NCBI GenBank assembly: GCA_049600855.1
Contig: JBMYQA010000020.1
Span: forward strand, 1-38,133
Direction of reading: 5' to 3'
Source of the DNA: JBMYQA01 sp049600855
Lineage (GTDB): Bacteria; Bacteroidota; Bacteroidia; Cytophagales; Flammeovirgaceae
DNA: 38,133 nt
The notes under the pieces were generated by a model that worked only from the letters and a program-made list of their open reading frames with translations, searched no databases and was not told the DNA's origin. This document shows, one piece after another, positions 16,889 to 26,364 of this stretch (its first letter is position 1; every line of letters begins with the position of its first letter). The position numbers were made by a program, and so were the translations under genes.

Positions 16889-16906
16889 TCATTTACCTGT
16901 AAATGA
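16889..16906. promoter_or_regulatory. Operator-like palindrome upstream of the BspA-like gene
   Basis: TCATTTACCTGTAAATGA has 8-bp arms around a CT centre, about 105 nt before the ATG of the BspA-like gene. The size and symmetry suit a dimeric DNA-binding protein such as the TPR-HTH regulator encoded downstream, but the same sequence was not found near the FG-GAP gene. Confidence 0.4.
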
Positions 16907-17009
16907 CAGATACTTTTTGCCTGAGCCTTTCCACACGAAACAATCAGCCAGCAACGACTAACAAACTTCGGTTAAATAGGGTAACTCACTAGAAAATCAT
17001 TAGAAATCG

Positions 17010-20000
17010 ATGAAAAGATTATTGACATTCACTTGGCTCTTTCTCCTTGTCATGAGCTATGCTCAAACAAAAGCGCAAAATGAGTTCATTACCACATGGC
17101 AAACCACTTCCTCCAATGAATCCATCACCATCCCAACAAATGCGACATACACCTACAACTACACCGTAGATTGGGGAGATGGACAAGTAGCCATGAACCT
17201 CACGGGTGATGCCACGCATACCTATGCGAGTGCAGGAACCTATACTGTGAAAATAGAAGGCACCTTTCCTGCCATCTTTTTCAACAACAGTGGCGATAAA
17301 GATAAAATTAGGACGATTGAACAATGGGGAACCAATGTGTGGCTGTCCATGGATCATGCTTTTCAGGGATGTACGCAGCTTACCTATCAGGCAACGGATG
17401 CGCCTGATTTAACGAGCGTAAATAGCCTCATTGCTACTTTCAGCGGCGCGACAGCCTTTAATGGAGCCATCGGAAATTGGAATACCGCCACCATCACAGA
17501 TATGTCGGACCTGTTCTATGGGGCAACTGCGTTTAACCAGCCGCTTGGGAGTTGGAATACGGCTGCGGTGACCACCATGAACAATATGTTTCGAGAAGCC
17601 AGCAGTTTCAATCAAGCCATTGGCGATTGGGATGTTGGTGAAGCGACGCGCTTACTAGACATGTTTACAGATGCAAGTGCATTTGATCAAAATTTAGGGA
17701 ATTGGAATTTGGAAAAAGGGTACATCATTGAAAATTTTTTCACGAATAGTGGGATGTCATCCAGCAACTACGATAAAATGTTAATTGCTTGGGAGAAAAA
17801 AACCTTGTCAGGCCCAGCTTGGTGGCAACCGTATGTCTCATTAAATGGCGGGCCGAGCTATTGCCATTGTGAAGAAGCTAGAAGGCTCATCGAAACGAGG
17901 TCTTGGCGTTTTGCAGATGGAGGAAAAGATTGTACCAATAAAGAATTTATCACTACGTGGCGAACGACAAGTGCCAACGAGAGCATTACCATTCCTACCT
18001 TTTCAGGAGAGACCTACAATTACCACGTAGATTGGGGCGATGGGAATACAAGTGCCACGCAAACGGGCGATGCCACGCATACCTATACGAGTGCTGGAAC
18101 ATACATGGTGACGATCACGGGTGAGTTTCCGCGAATCTATTTTAATAATGCAGGGGATAAGGCAAAAATCCGAAGCATTGAACAATGGGGAACCATCGCT
18201 TGGTCATCCATGGCGCATGCATTTGAAGGATGCGTAAACCTGACCAACAATGCCACCGATCAGCCCGATTTAAGGGAGGTTACGGATTTGAGTAGCCTGT
18301 TTAAAAACGCCACTTCCTTTGATGCGAATCTAGGAAGCTGGAATGTGGCAACCATTACTACCATGAGTAACCTGTTCGATAGCAGTGGCCTTTCAGAGGC
18401 GAATTACGATCAAACCTTAATTGCATGGGAGGCGCAAGATTTACAACCTGGAGTAGATTTAGGTGCCGCAGCATTGCGCTATTGCAATGGAGCAACTGCC
18501 CGACAAGCCATCATCGACAATTTCTCTTGGACCGTTAGTGGAGATGTGGCGTTTTGTGAAAGTGAATCTTTCCAAACAAGGTGGCAGGTGAGTAGTGGAA
18601 CAATCACCATTCCTACCAACCCAGCCTACACCTACCATTACACCGTTGATTGGGGAGATGGCACCTTGGAAACGGGGCTTACAGGCGATGCCACACATAC
18701 CTACGCGACAGCAGGAGCCTACACTGTAAAAATAGTTGGGGACTTTCCTGCCATTTATGTCAATCAATCTGGAGATGTTGCGTCTCAACTCCAACGCATT
18801 GAACAATGGGGCACCATTCGTTGGAAGAGTTTCGACAGAGCTTTCTATGAGTGTGTAATCCTTGAATATTCCGCTTCGGATGCCCCTGATTTAAGCGAGG
18901 TAAAAAGCATGAATCGAGCCTTTTCGAGAACATCGTTCTTTAATGGGGATTTAAGCAATTGGGATGTGAGCGGCATTGACTCCATGAGTGCTACATTTGA
19001 GTCTGCTATGGCCTTTAATGGTGACATCAGCAATTGGAATGTGTCGAATGTGAAAGACATGAGCTGGATGTTTGACAACGCGGCCCAATTTAGGAGAGAT
19101 ATTAGTGGCTGGAATGTCGCTAGCCTCGAGAACATGGAAGGCATGTTTGAAAGTTTTCCATTCCATCCTCTTGTAAACTTAAGTGCTTGGAACGTATCGA
19201 ATGTCAAGAATATGCGGAGGGCTTTCGCATTCTCGCGTGACTTCAATCAAGACCTCAGTAATTGGGATGTCAGTAAGGTTGAAAATATGGACAGTATGCT
19301 TTGGAGATCCTCCAAGTTTGACCAGAACTTGGGCGCTTGGAATCCTGCTAACGTCACTACCATGGACAATATGTTCGAGGAAAGTGCCATGAGTGCGGAT
19401 AACTATGACAGCACCTTGATCGGCTGGTCAAGTAAAACGCTCCAACACAATGTGACTTTGGGCGTCAAGGACTTACTGTATTGCAATGCGGTGGCAGAAC
19501 GGCAAGCCATCATCGACAATTACGCTTGGACCTTTGATGGGGATATCCAACTTTGTGCGGATGATGCCTTTGAAACGATTTGGGAAGTAGGTGCCCACCA
19601 AAAAAGTATCACCATTCCTACCAATCCAGCCTATGCCTACAATTACACCGTCGATTGGGGCGATGGCACTGTGGAAACCAATTTTACAGGAGATGCCACA
19701 CATACCTACGCGACAGCAGGAACCTACACCGTAAAAATTGATGGGGACTTTCCGGCCATTTATGTCAATAACTCTGGAAATGTTACTTTTCAACTCCAAC
19801 GCATTGCACAATGGGGCCATATACGTTGGAAGAGTTTTGATAGAGCTTTCTTTGGATGTTCAGACCTTGAGTTTCCAGCTTCGAATGCCCCTGACTTAAG
19901 CGATGTAAACAATATGAATCGGGCCTTTATGGGAGTAGGGGCGCTTCATGGCAATCTAAGCAATTGGGATGTGAGCGGTATTGACTCAATGAGTTATACA

Positions 20001-23000
20001 TTTCAGGGTGCATCAAACTTTACTGGTAACCTCAGTAATTGGAATGTGTCGAATGTGAAAGACATGAGCTGGATGTTTAATAATGCTTCGGTGATTGTAA
20101 GCGATATCCGTGACTGGAACGTGTCTAGCCTCGAGAATATGGAAGGAATGTTTGACGGTTATCAATTCAATCCAGACGTAAGTGCTTGGAATGTATCGAA
20201 TGTCAAGAATATGAAGTGGGCTTTCACATCCATGTTTGGCTTCAATCGAGATCTCAGTAATTGGGATGTGTCGAATGTCAGAAATATGCAAGGAGCTTTC
20301 TCATTCTCGCAAGACTTCAATCAAGACCTCAGTAATTGGGATGTCAGTAAGGTTGAAAATATGGAAGGTATGTTTAGTGCTGCCTCCAAGTTTAACCAGA
20401 ACTTGGGCGCTTGGAATCCTGCCAATGTCACCGCAATGGACCGTATGTTTAATGGAACTGCCATGAGTGCGGATAACTATGACAGCACCTTAATCGGCTG
20501 GTCAAGCAAAACGCTCCAACACAATGTGACTTTGGGAGCCAAGGACTTACTGTTTTGCAATGCAGTGGCAGAACGGCAAGCCATCATCGACAATTACGCT
20601 TGGACCTTTGATGGAGATATCCAGCTTTGTGTGGACGATGCCTTTGAAACGACTTGGGAAACGACTAGCAATGGAGAAAGCATTACCATTCCTACCAATT
20701 CAGCCTATACCTACAGTTATACCGTTGATTGGGGAGATGGCACCTTGGAAACCAATTTTACAGGAGATGCTACACATACCTACACGACAGCGGGAACCTA
20801 CACCGTAAAAATAGATGGGAACTTCCCTGCCATTTATTTCCATGGAGGAGGCGATCGGCTAAAAATCAAGACGATTGAGCAATGGGGACGTATTGTTTGG
20901 GAAGACCTATCGCATGCCTTTAATGGCTGTAATGGGCTTGCCGTTAATGCCACAGATGCGCCAGACCTTTCTCAAGTCACTAGCCTGAACAATCTATTCA
21001 AGAATACAGGAAACTTAACCGGTGACCTCAGCAATTGGGATGTTAGTACCATCCAAAACTTTGCCTTCTGTTTCAATGGTTCCAACTATAACCAAGATAT
21101 TTCGAGTTGGGATGTTTCTAATGGAGAGGGCTTTTTCGGCATGTTTTGGAATGCCCCACGATTCAATCAAGATATTTCGGGTTGGAATACCGCAAGTGCA
21201 CAGAACTTTGGCAATATGTTCGTAAATGCGGTTGATTTTGATCAAAATTTAGGGAGTTGGAAGTTGTCAACGGTAACCAACCTCGCGAATATGTTTAATA
21301 ATTCGGGCATGTCTATCGCGCGTTACGACAGTACGTTGATCGGCTGGGCCAGCCAAGGCCCTAACCCCAACCTTACCTTGGGTGCAGATGGCTTGGCTTA
21401 CTGCATTGGTGCCACGGCTAGGCAAGCCCTGATCGATAACTTCACATGGACTTTCACTGGTGATCTGGCGTTTTGTGAAAATGAAGCCTTCCAAACGACT
21501 TGGGAAACCACGACCAATGGCGAAAGCATCACCATTCCTACCAACTCAGCTTACACCTACAATTATGCCGTGGATTGGGGAGATGGGACTTTTGAGACAG
21601 GTTTCACAGGAGATGCTACACATACCTATGCAACAGCAGGTACTTACACCGTAAAGATTGATGGAGACTTTCCTATCATTTATTTTCATGGTGGGGGCGA
21701 TCGCCTAAAAATCAAAACGATTGAGCAATGGGGAAGCATCGTTTGGGAAGACCTCGCGCATGCCTTCAATGGCTGCAACGGACTTGCCATCAATGCCTCA
21801 GACGCGCCTGACCTTTCTCAAGTCACTAGCCTGAGTAACGTATTCAAGAATACAGGAAACTTAACCGGTGACCTCAGCAATTGGGATGTCAGTACCATCC
21901 AAAACTTTGCCTTCTGTTTCAATGGTTCCAACTATAACCAAGACATTTCGACTTGGGATGTTTCTAATGGTGAGGGCTTTTTCGGCATGTTTTGGAATGC
22001 CCCTCGATTCAATCAAGACATTTCCAGCTGGAATACGGCAAGTGCACAGAACTTTGGCAATATGTTCGTAAATGCGGTTGATTTTGATCAAAATTTAGGG
22101 AGTTGGAAGTTGTCAACGGTAACCAACTTCACGAATATGTTTAATAATTCAGGCATGTCTACACTCAATTATGACCGCACCTTAATGGGCTGGTCACAAT
22201 TGTCACTGAGTCCGAATGAAACGATTGGCGTAACAGGGCTGGAGTTTTGTGCATCAGAGATCGAGCGCCAGAAAATTATGGATGACTTTAATTGGATTTT
22301 CGATGGAGATGCCAAGGATGCTGGATGCGACATTACAACTTGGACAGGCTCATGGGATAATGGCGTGCCCACGGCGAGCAAAACGGCGCTCATCAGAAGT
22401 ACCTACACTAGCAGTAGTCAGGGAGCCATTTCGGCTAACCACCTTTGGGTAAGTCCAGGAACGCAATTAAACGTTTTGGGCGGTAACGCAGTGACCATTG
22501 CTGGAAACCTGAACAACCACGGCACAATCACTGTAGCAGAAGAATCCTCACTCATCCAAACTGCCAACAACCCTGATAATTCGGGTAAGGGTACCTATCA
22601 ATACCTCCAAGAAGCGACAGATTTTCACATCGCTTATAATTATTGGTCATCTCCTGTACAGGAAACAACGATCAATGCGGTGTTTAACTCAACTGGTGCC
22701 TTCTTCTATACCTTTGATGCTAGCACGCAATCTTGGTTAGACGCAGCACAACACAGCACACTCGCTGCTGGTCAGGGCTTTACCGCTACAGGAACAAGCA
22801 CGACCGCAACACCCATTACCCGAACCTTCTCCGACAATACGGGTTTTAATTCAGGCACCATCACGGTTACCCCTGCTTTTGATGGAGTAGCAGGCGTTGC
22901 AACGAACAATTGGAACCTGATTGGTAACCCCTACCCTTCTGGACTAGATGTAGGGCAATTTCTCACCGACAATGCCAGTGTGCTCGAAACGGCGGTTTAC

Positions 23001-23894
23001 CTCTGGAGCTCTGATGGGGATGACTTGGATGCCGACAATTCGGATTATGCTACCATGAATTCATTAGGCACGGTCAATGCTGGTGGTAGTGGCGTAGCGC
23101 CAAGTTCGGCAACCATTTCCACTTGTCAAGGATTCTTTGTACAAACACGCGCTTCGGGAGCCATTACCTTTAATAATAGCCAACGCGTTGCCACCAATAA
23201 TACTTTCCTGCGAACGGCAAATACAGGGCAAAAGTTGTGGTTAAACGTGAGTATGGACAATGAGGCGAATAATGAACTTTTACTTGGTTTTATGGAGGAT
23301 GGCCTGCTGGGAAAAGATGCATATGATGCAACTAAGCTCTCGGGAAATCACCATTTATCTTTTTATTCCATGATGGATGAGTTGCCTTTCGCAATCCAAG
23401 GCTTACCTCCATTAAGCGATGAAATGGAGATTCCATTGGGACTTGAGGCCAAATCTGCTGGCACATTCACGTTCCAAATCAGTAAGTCACTGAATATCTC
23501 GGAAGGGACAAGCATTTACTTGTTTGATGCTTTGACCAATAGCCATGTCAATCTACAAGAAGAGACTTATACCATAGCATTGGCAGCAGGCGTATATGAG
23601 GGACGTTTTTCGTTGAAGTTGATTCCTGATCAAATAACTGCACTTGCAGAAACTCCACAAGACATGGGTATTGAGATTTATCCGAAAGATCAACAAATCC
23701 ATATTCAGTTCAGGGATGAACAAGCGGCTCAATCGGAAATTTCGGTTTATGACTCGATGGGAAGATTACTTCAACAACAAACGAATCAAACGGATTTACA
23801 CCAAACCATTGACATTCCGCGATCAGGCGTGTGGATTGTTCATGTCGCTAATCACGTTGGAAAAATCGCTAAAAAGGTTTTAATCATTCATTAA
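17010..23894 (+). CDS. Giant BspA-like (DUF285) surface protein with PKD-like domains and T9SS sorting domain
   Basis: A 2294-aa predicted adhesin. A signal peptide (MKRLLTFTWLFLLVMSYAQ) is followed by six super-repeats starting near residues 24, 310, 519, 851, 1209 and 1491. Each opens with a PKD-like unit (TTW...SITIPTN...YTVDWGDGT...GDATHTYATAGTYTVKI), then an IEQWG segment, then BspA/DUF285 units of the form FNQDLSNWDVSNVxNMxxMF, and closes with a pair of cysteines around 'RQAIIDN(F/Y)xWTFxGD'. From about residue 1774 the C-terminal module matches that of the FG-GAP protein (NYWSSP, NWNLIGNPYPSG, CQGFFVQ). It ends in a T9SS type-A-like domain (SEISVYDSMGRLLQQQ ... GKIAKKVLIIH). BspA proteins bind host or matrix proteins, but the ligand here is unknown. 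The TPR-HTH gene follows closely (68 nt to its preferred start), so the two are likely one operon. Confidence 0.87.
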   Translation: MKRLLTFTWLFLLVMSYAQTKAQNEFITTWQTTSSNESITIPTNATYTYNYTVDWGDGQVAMNLTGDATHTYASAGTYTVKIEGTFPAIFFNNSGDKDKIRTIEQWGTNVWLSMDHAFQGCTQLTYQATDAPDLTSVNSLIATFSGATAFNGAIGNWNTATITDMSDLFYGATAFNQPLGSWNTAAVTTMNNMFREASSFNQAIGDWDVGEATRLLDMFTDASAFDQNLGNWNLEKGYIIENFFTNSGMSSSNYDKMLIAWEKKTLSGPAWWQPYVSLNGGPSYCHCEEARRLIETRSWRFADGGKDCTNKEFITTWRTTSANESITIPTFSGETYNYHVDWGDGNTSATQTGDATHTYTSAGTYMVTITGEFPRIYFNNAGDKAKIRSIEQWGTIAWSSMAHAFEGCVNLTNNATDQPDLREVTDLSSLFKNATSFDANLGSWNVATITTMSNLFDSSGLSEANYDQTLIAWEAQDLQPGVDLGAAALRYCNGATARQAIIDNFSWTVSGDVAFCESESFQTRWQVSSGTITIPTNPAYTYHYTVDWGDGTLETGLTGDATHTYATAGAYTVKIVGDFPAIYVNQSGDVASQLQRIEQWGTIRWKSFDRAFYECVILEYSASDAPDLSEVKSMNRAFSRTSFFNGDLSNWDVSGIDSMSATFESAMAFNGDISNWNVSNVKDMSWMFDNAAQFRRDISGWNVASLENMEGMFESFPFHPLVNLSAWNVSNVKNMRRAFAFSRDFNQDLSNWDVSKVENMDSMLWRSSKFDQNLGAWNPANVTTMDNMFEESAMSADNYDSTLIGWSSKTLQHNVTLGVKDLLYCNAVAERQAIIDNYAWTFDGDIQLCADDAFETIWEVGAHQKSITIPTNPAYAYNYTVDWGDGTVETNFTGDATHTYATAGTYTVKIDGDFPAIYVNNSGNVTFQLQRIAQWGHIRWKSFDRAFFGCSDLEFPASNAPDLSDVNNMNRAFMGVGALHGNLSNWDVSGIDSMSYTFQGASNFTGNLSNWNVSNVKDMSWMFNNASVIVSDIRDWNVSSLENMEGMFDGYQFNPDVSAWNVSNVKNMKWAFTSMFGFNRDLSNWDVSNVRNMQGAFSFSQDFNQDLSNWDVSKVENMEGMFSAASKFNQNLGAWNPANVTAMDRMFNGTAMSADNYDSTLIGWSSKTLQHNVTLGAKDLLFCNAVAERQAIIDNYAWTFDGDIQLCVDDAFETTWETTSNGESITIPTNSAYTYSYTVDWGDGTLETNFTGDATHTYTTAGTYTVKIDGNFPAIYFHGGGDRLKIKTIEQWGRIVWEDLSHAFNGCNGLAVNATDAPDLSQVTSLNNLFKNTGNLTGDLSNWDVSTIQNFAFCFNGSNYNQDISSWDVSNGEGFFGMFWNAPRFNQDISGWNTASAQNFGNMFVNAVDFDQNLGSWKLSTVTNLANMFNNSGMSIARYDSTLIGWASQGPNPNLTLGADGLAYCIGATARQALIDNFTWTFTGDLAFCENEAFQTTWETTTNGESITIPTNSAYTYNYAVDWGDGTFETGFTGDATHTYATAGTYTVKIDGDFPIIYFHGGGDRLKIKTIEQWGSIVWEDLAHAFNGCNGLAINASDAPDLSQVTSLSNVFKNTGNLTGDLSNWDVSTIQNFAFCFNGSNYNQDISTWDVSNGEGFFGMFWNAPRFNQDISSWNTASAQNFGNMFVNAVDFDQNLGSWKLSTVTNFTNMFNNSGMSTLNYDRTLMGWSQLSLSPNETIGVTGLEFCASEIERQKIMDDFNWIFDGDAKDAGCDITTWTGSWDNGVPTASKTALIRSTYTSSSQGAISANHLWVSPGTQLNVLGGNAVTIAGNLNNHGTITVAEESSLIQTANNPDNSGKGTYQYLQEATDFHIAYNYWSSPVQETTINAVFNSTGAFFYTFDASTQSWLDAAQHSTLAAGQGFTATGTSTTATPITRTFSDNTGFNSGTITVTPAFDGVAGVATNNWNLIGNPYPSGLDVGQFLTDNASVLETAVYLWSSDGDDLDADNSDYATMNSLGTVNAGGSGVAPSSATISTCQGFFVQTRASGAITFNNSQRVATNNTFLRTANTGQKLWLNVSMDNEANNELLLGFMEDGLLGKDAYDATKLSGNHHLSFYSMMDELPFAIQGLPPLSDEMEIPLGLEAKSAGTFTFQISKSLNISEGTSIYLFDALTNSHVNLQEETYTIALAAGVYEGRFSLKLIPDQITALAETPQDMGIEIYPKDQQIHIQFRDEQAAQSEISVYDSMGRLLQQQTNQTDLHQTIDIPRSGVWIVHVANHVGKIAKKVLIIH
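20634..22325 (+). repeat. Recent tandem duplication of an 846-bp super-repeat
   Basis: Super-repeats 5 (from 20634) and 6 (from 21480) are offset by exactly 846 bp (282 codons) and are nearly identical over most of their length. Examples are the stretches coding GNLTGDLSNWDVSTIQNF and NFGNMFVNAVDFDQNLGSW. The other super-repeats differ in length (about 630-1070 bp) and are more diverged. Confidence 0.85.
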
Positions 23895-23961
23895 AGCCAA
23901 TCAAGAAATGGGCAACGATAGAAAAATAACGTATCTTTCTATCAAACTAATTGCTTTTACT

Positions 23962-26037
23962 ATGACCGAAGCTAGGTTGGCTATCAAATTTTTAAGCTTA
24001 CTTCTTTTTTTCTGGGGTTCTCTCTTTCATGAATTGAAAGCACAGGAACCCCTTTTTTCTATTGAGGAAATTGACGAACAAATTCAACAGCTTCCTAAAA
24101 ATAATACGGATACCATTTTAACTATCGTTCGCCCGTATTTGGACAAGGCAAAAGCAGCCAATTGGACCTTGGGAGAAGTATTTGGCAACTACTATTTTGC
24201 TTATGTGTATGCCACTAAAAATAAGTACGATCAGGCCACTCCATTGCTTTATAGGAATTTAGATTTGCTAGCGACCATGCCTGCTCCCAAGGCTGCGGAC
24301 AGCATTCAGCTTAAATTTCATGGAAATACCTTGATCCGACTTGCCGAGGTCAGTTACTATACGGGAAAGACTGACAGTGTCATGCATTATGCGAATGAAG
24401 CTTTAAACGTATTGGAAAATACCAACTACTTGGCAGAGATTGTTGATGCAAAAAACTTCATTGGTGCGATTTACTATGGACGCGGTGAGTTGCAAAAAAC
24501 AACTGAGGTATTTAAAGAGTGCTTGCAGATTCAGCAGCAATTGGGGAACCAAAAGGGAGTTGCTCGCATGTATAATAACTTGGGAGTGCTGGCAAAGTCG
24601 ATGGGGAATTTGAATGAGGCCTTAAATTATTACTTAAAAGGATTAGAACTTAGTCGGGAGTTGAATAATATCCATCAACAAATCACCTGTCTGACCAATA
24701 GTAGCCAAATCTATTTTCAATTGAAGGAATATGACCGCGCCATGAATGTATTGCAGGAGGCGAAACAGCTCGCTGAGCAATACAATAACGAAAGCCTCAT
24801 TGCCGATGTGTTGGATGATCTTGGTGACGTTCATAAAGAATTGGGGAATAGCGATTCTGCCTATCATTACTACCAAAAAAGTTTGACGATCTATCAACAA
24901 ATTGACTTTCAGGGTAATGTAGCCTATGTGAATGAGCGACTCAGTAGCTTACTCATTGAAGAAAATCGACTTGAAGCGGCCAAAAGCCATATTGATCAAG
25001 GACTTGCCATTGCAAAGGAAATTAATATTCCGTACGATGAGACCTTGCTGTATTGCCGTTTGTTAGAATATTACCTCCAAAAAAAGCAACCTAGCAAAGC
25101 ATTGCAGGCGAATCAAAAACTCTTGACGCTCATCAAACAAACAGAGGATTATGATTTACAAAAAACAGCTTATGGAGTCATTTACCGCGTTTTTGAGGCC
25201 AATGGGCAACACAAACAAGCCCTGGAGTACCTGAAAAAACACATGACGGCATCGGATAGCATTACCCATATTGATCGAACCAGAGATATTGCGCGAATTG
25301 AATATAGTTTTGAGCTGAAACAAAAAACACAACAACTAGAAGCACAACAACGCCAGCAAACCCTAGTGTATCAGCAAGAACTCGAAAAGCAACAATGGAT
25401 GAAGTTAGCAGCTTTTGGAGTCACATTTTTTGTGATCGTGATTGCGGCAATCCTGTATCGCTCTTTTCAAATTAAAAAGAGAGATAATGAGGTCCTCTCC
25501 CATCAATCAGAGATGCTGGAACTCAAAAATGAAGAACTGCAAGTCTTGTACGAAAAAGAGCAAGCCATGATTGAAAAAGAACGTGAGCTGATGCAAGAGT
25601 CCATTGCCATTAAAGAGCGCCAATTGGCTACGGGTACCATGTTGTCTCACGAGAAAAATGCATTATTCAATCAATTACTCAATTATTTCCAACAGCTCAA
25701 AAGTGATGTTTCCGATGAAGGATACAAAAAAGTGTTAGAGGCCACCAAGCTGATTCGAGCCAACTTGAACATGCAAAATAGCTGGGAGAATTTTGTGTAT
25801 CAATTTGAAAATGTACACCCGCACTTTTTTAAACGCATGAAGGAGGCTTATCCCGCTATTACCCCTAAAGAACTCAAATTTGCTTCGTACATCAAAATCG
25901 GTTTTAATAATAAGGATATTGCACAAGTGGCAAATATGAGCAACGATGCGGTGAAGAAAGGACTTTATCGCCTCAAAAAACGACTTAATTTAGCACCCAA
26001 TGATGATTTGAGGACCTTTATTCTACAGTTTTCATAA
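23962..26037 (+). CDS. Membrane TPR regulator with C-terminal LuxR-like HTH (paralogue 2)
   Basis: From ATG 23962 the protein is 691 aa; an in-frame ATG at 23908 would add 18 residues, but the later start aligns with paralogue 1 and puts the signal peptide (FLSLLLFFWGSLFHELKAQ) at the N-terminus. Domain order is the same: presumed periplasmic TPRs (for example YNNLGVLAKSMGNLNEALNY), one TM helix (about 480-502, GVTFFVIVIAAILY), coiled coil, then VHPHFFKRMKEAYP and an HTH (about 633-678) with NKDIAQVANMS. The two paralogues are collinear throughout, and the last helix of the HTH is nearly identical (AVKKGLYRLKKRL against AVKKGMYRLKKRL). The gene is 13 nt (long start) or 67 nt (preferred start) behind the BspA-like gene, so the regulator is probably cotranscribed with the surface protein and may control it. 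Confidence 0.82.
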   Translation: MTEARLAIKFLSLLLFFWGSLFHELKAQEPLFSIEEIDEQIQQLPKNNTDTILTIVRPYLDKAKAANWTLGEVFGNYYFAYVYATKNKYDQATPLLYRNLDLLATMPAPKAADSIQLKFHGNTLIRLAEVSYYTGKTDSVMHYANEALNVLENTNYLAEIVDAKNFIGAIYYGRGELQKTTEVFKECLQIQQQLGNQKGVARMYNNLGVLAKSMGNLNEALNYYLKGLELSRELNNIHQQITCLTNSSQIYFQLKEYDRAMNVLQEAKQLAEQYNNESLIADVLDDLGDVHKELGNSDSAYHYYQKSLTIYQQIDFQGNVAYVNERLSSLLIEENRLEAAKSHIDQGLAIAKEINIPYDETLLYCRLLEYYLQKKQPSKALQANQKLLTLIKQTEDYDLQKTAYGVIYRVFEANGQHKQALEYLKKHMTASDSITHIDRTRDIARIEYSFELKQKTQQLEAQQRQQTLVYQQELEKQQWMKLAAFGVTFFVIVIAAILYRSFQIKKRDNEVLSHQSEMLELKNEELQVLYEKEQAMIEKERELMQESIAIKERQLATGTMLSHEKNALFNQLLNYFQQLKSDVSDEGYKKVLEATKLIRANLNMQNSWENFVYQFENVHPHFFKRMKEAYPAITPKELKFASYIKIGFNNKDIAQVANMSNDAVKKGLYRLKKRLNLAPNDDLRTFILQFS

Positions 26038-26364
26038 TTCAGTCTGCAATAAGGTGATACCTCAATGCATTAAAGATCGTGCAAATTGAGGCTTAACAAC
26101 ATAACTAAATATAATCAACTAGCTCATCATATTTAATCATGGGTTAGTTCTAAAATCTTTTCATCACCAAAATATCATCCAGACACAAGCTCTCATTTAT
26201 GCGATTAACCGTGATTTGAATAGCATTAATCTATCAAATTCAGTCACTTATAGGTGAAAGTTTTAAATAACCTCACACTAAAAAGCACCTGCTAAAGCCA
26301 TACACATAGTTTTTATGTATTTTTGTATAAATCATATTGTCTACTAGCTGATCTTGATGTTAAT
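26038..26364. other. Intergenic region, about 327 bp
   Basis: Spacer between the second TPR-HTH gene and the histidine kinase gene. It contains the probable -7 promoter element at 26318-26325. No terminator with a T-run and no further ORF was recognised. Confidence 0.5.
26318..26325 (+). promoter_or_regulatory. -7 promoter element TATTTTTG before the histidine kinase gene
   Basis: An exact TAnnTTTG match 39 nt before the GTG start proposed for the kinase. It overlaps the alternative TTG start at 26323, which would then lie upstream of the transcript. No good -33 TTG element lies 19-21 nt upstream, which lowers confidence. Confidence 0.4.

Larger units (their letters stand above)
15977..17009. 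other. Gene-poor region of about 1 kb before the BspA-like gene
   Basis: No convincing gene is seen. The region holds the 163-bp palindrome (16024-16186), a perfect 14-bp-stem hairpin (16192-16228), a 10-bp inverted repeat (16274-16283 with 16311-16320), a 7-bp hairpin ACAAATC/GATTTGT (16333-16350) and an operator-like palindrome (16889-16906). A 64-codon minus-strand ORF at 16379-16573 has no recognised motif. The density of hairpins suggests relics of small mobile elements or a structured RNA. Confidence 0.6.

Noticed and set aside
18845..19246. 133-codon minus-strand ORF inside the BspA-like gene, with similar ORFs in other repeats
   Set aside because: These recur because the DNA repeats recur; the compositions are those of reverse-strand translation of DUF285 repeats.
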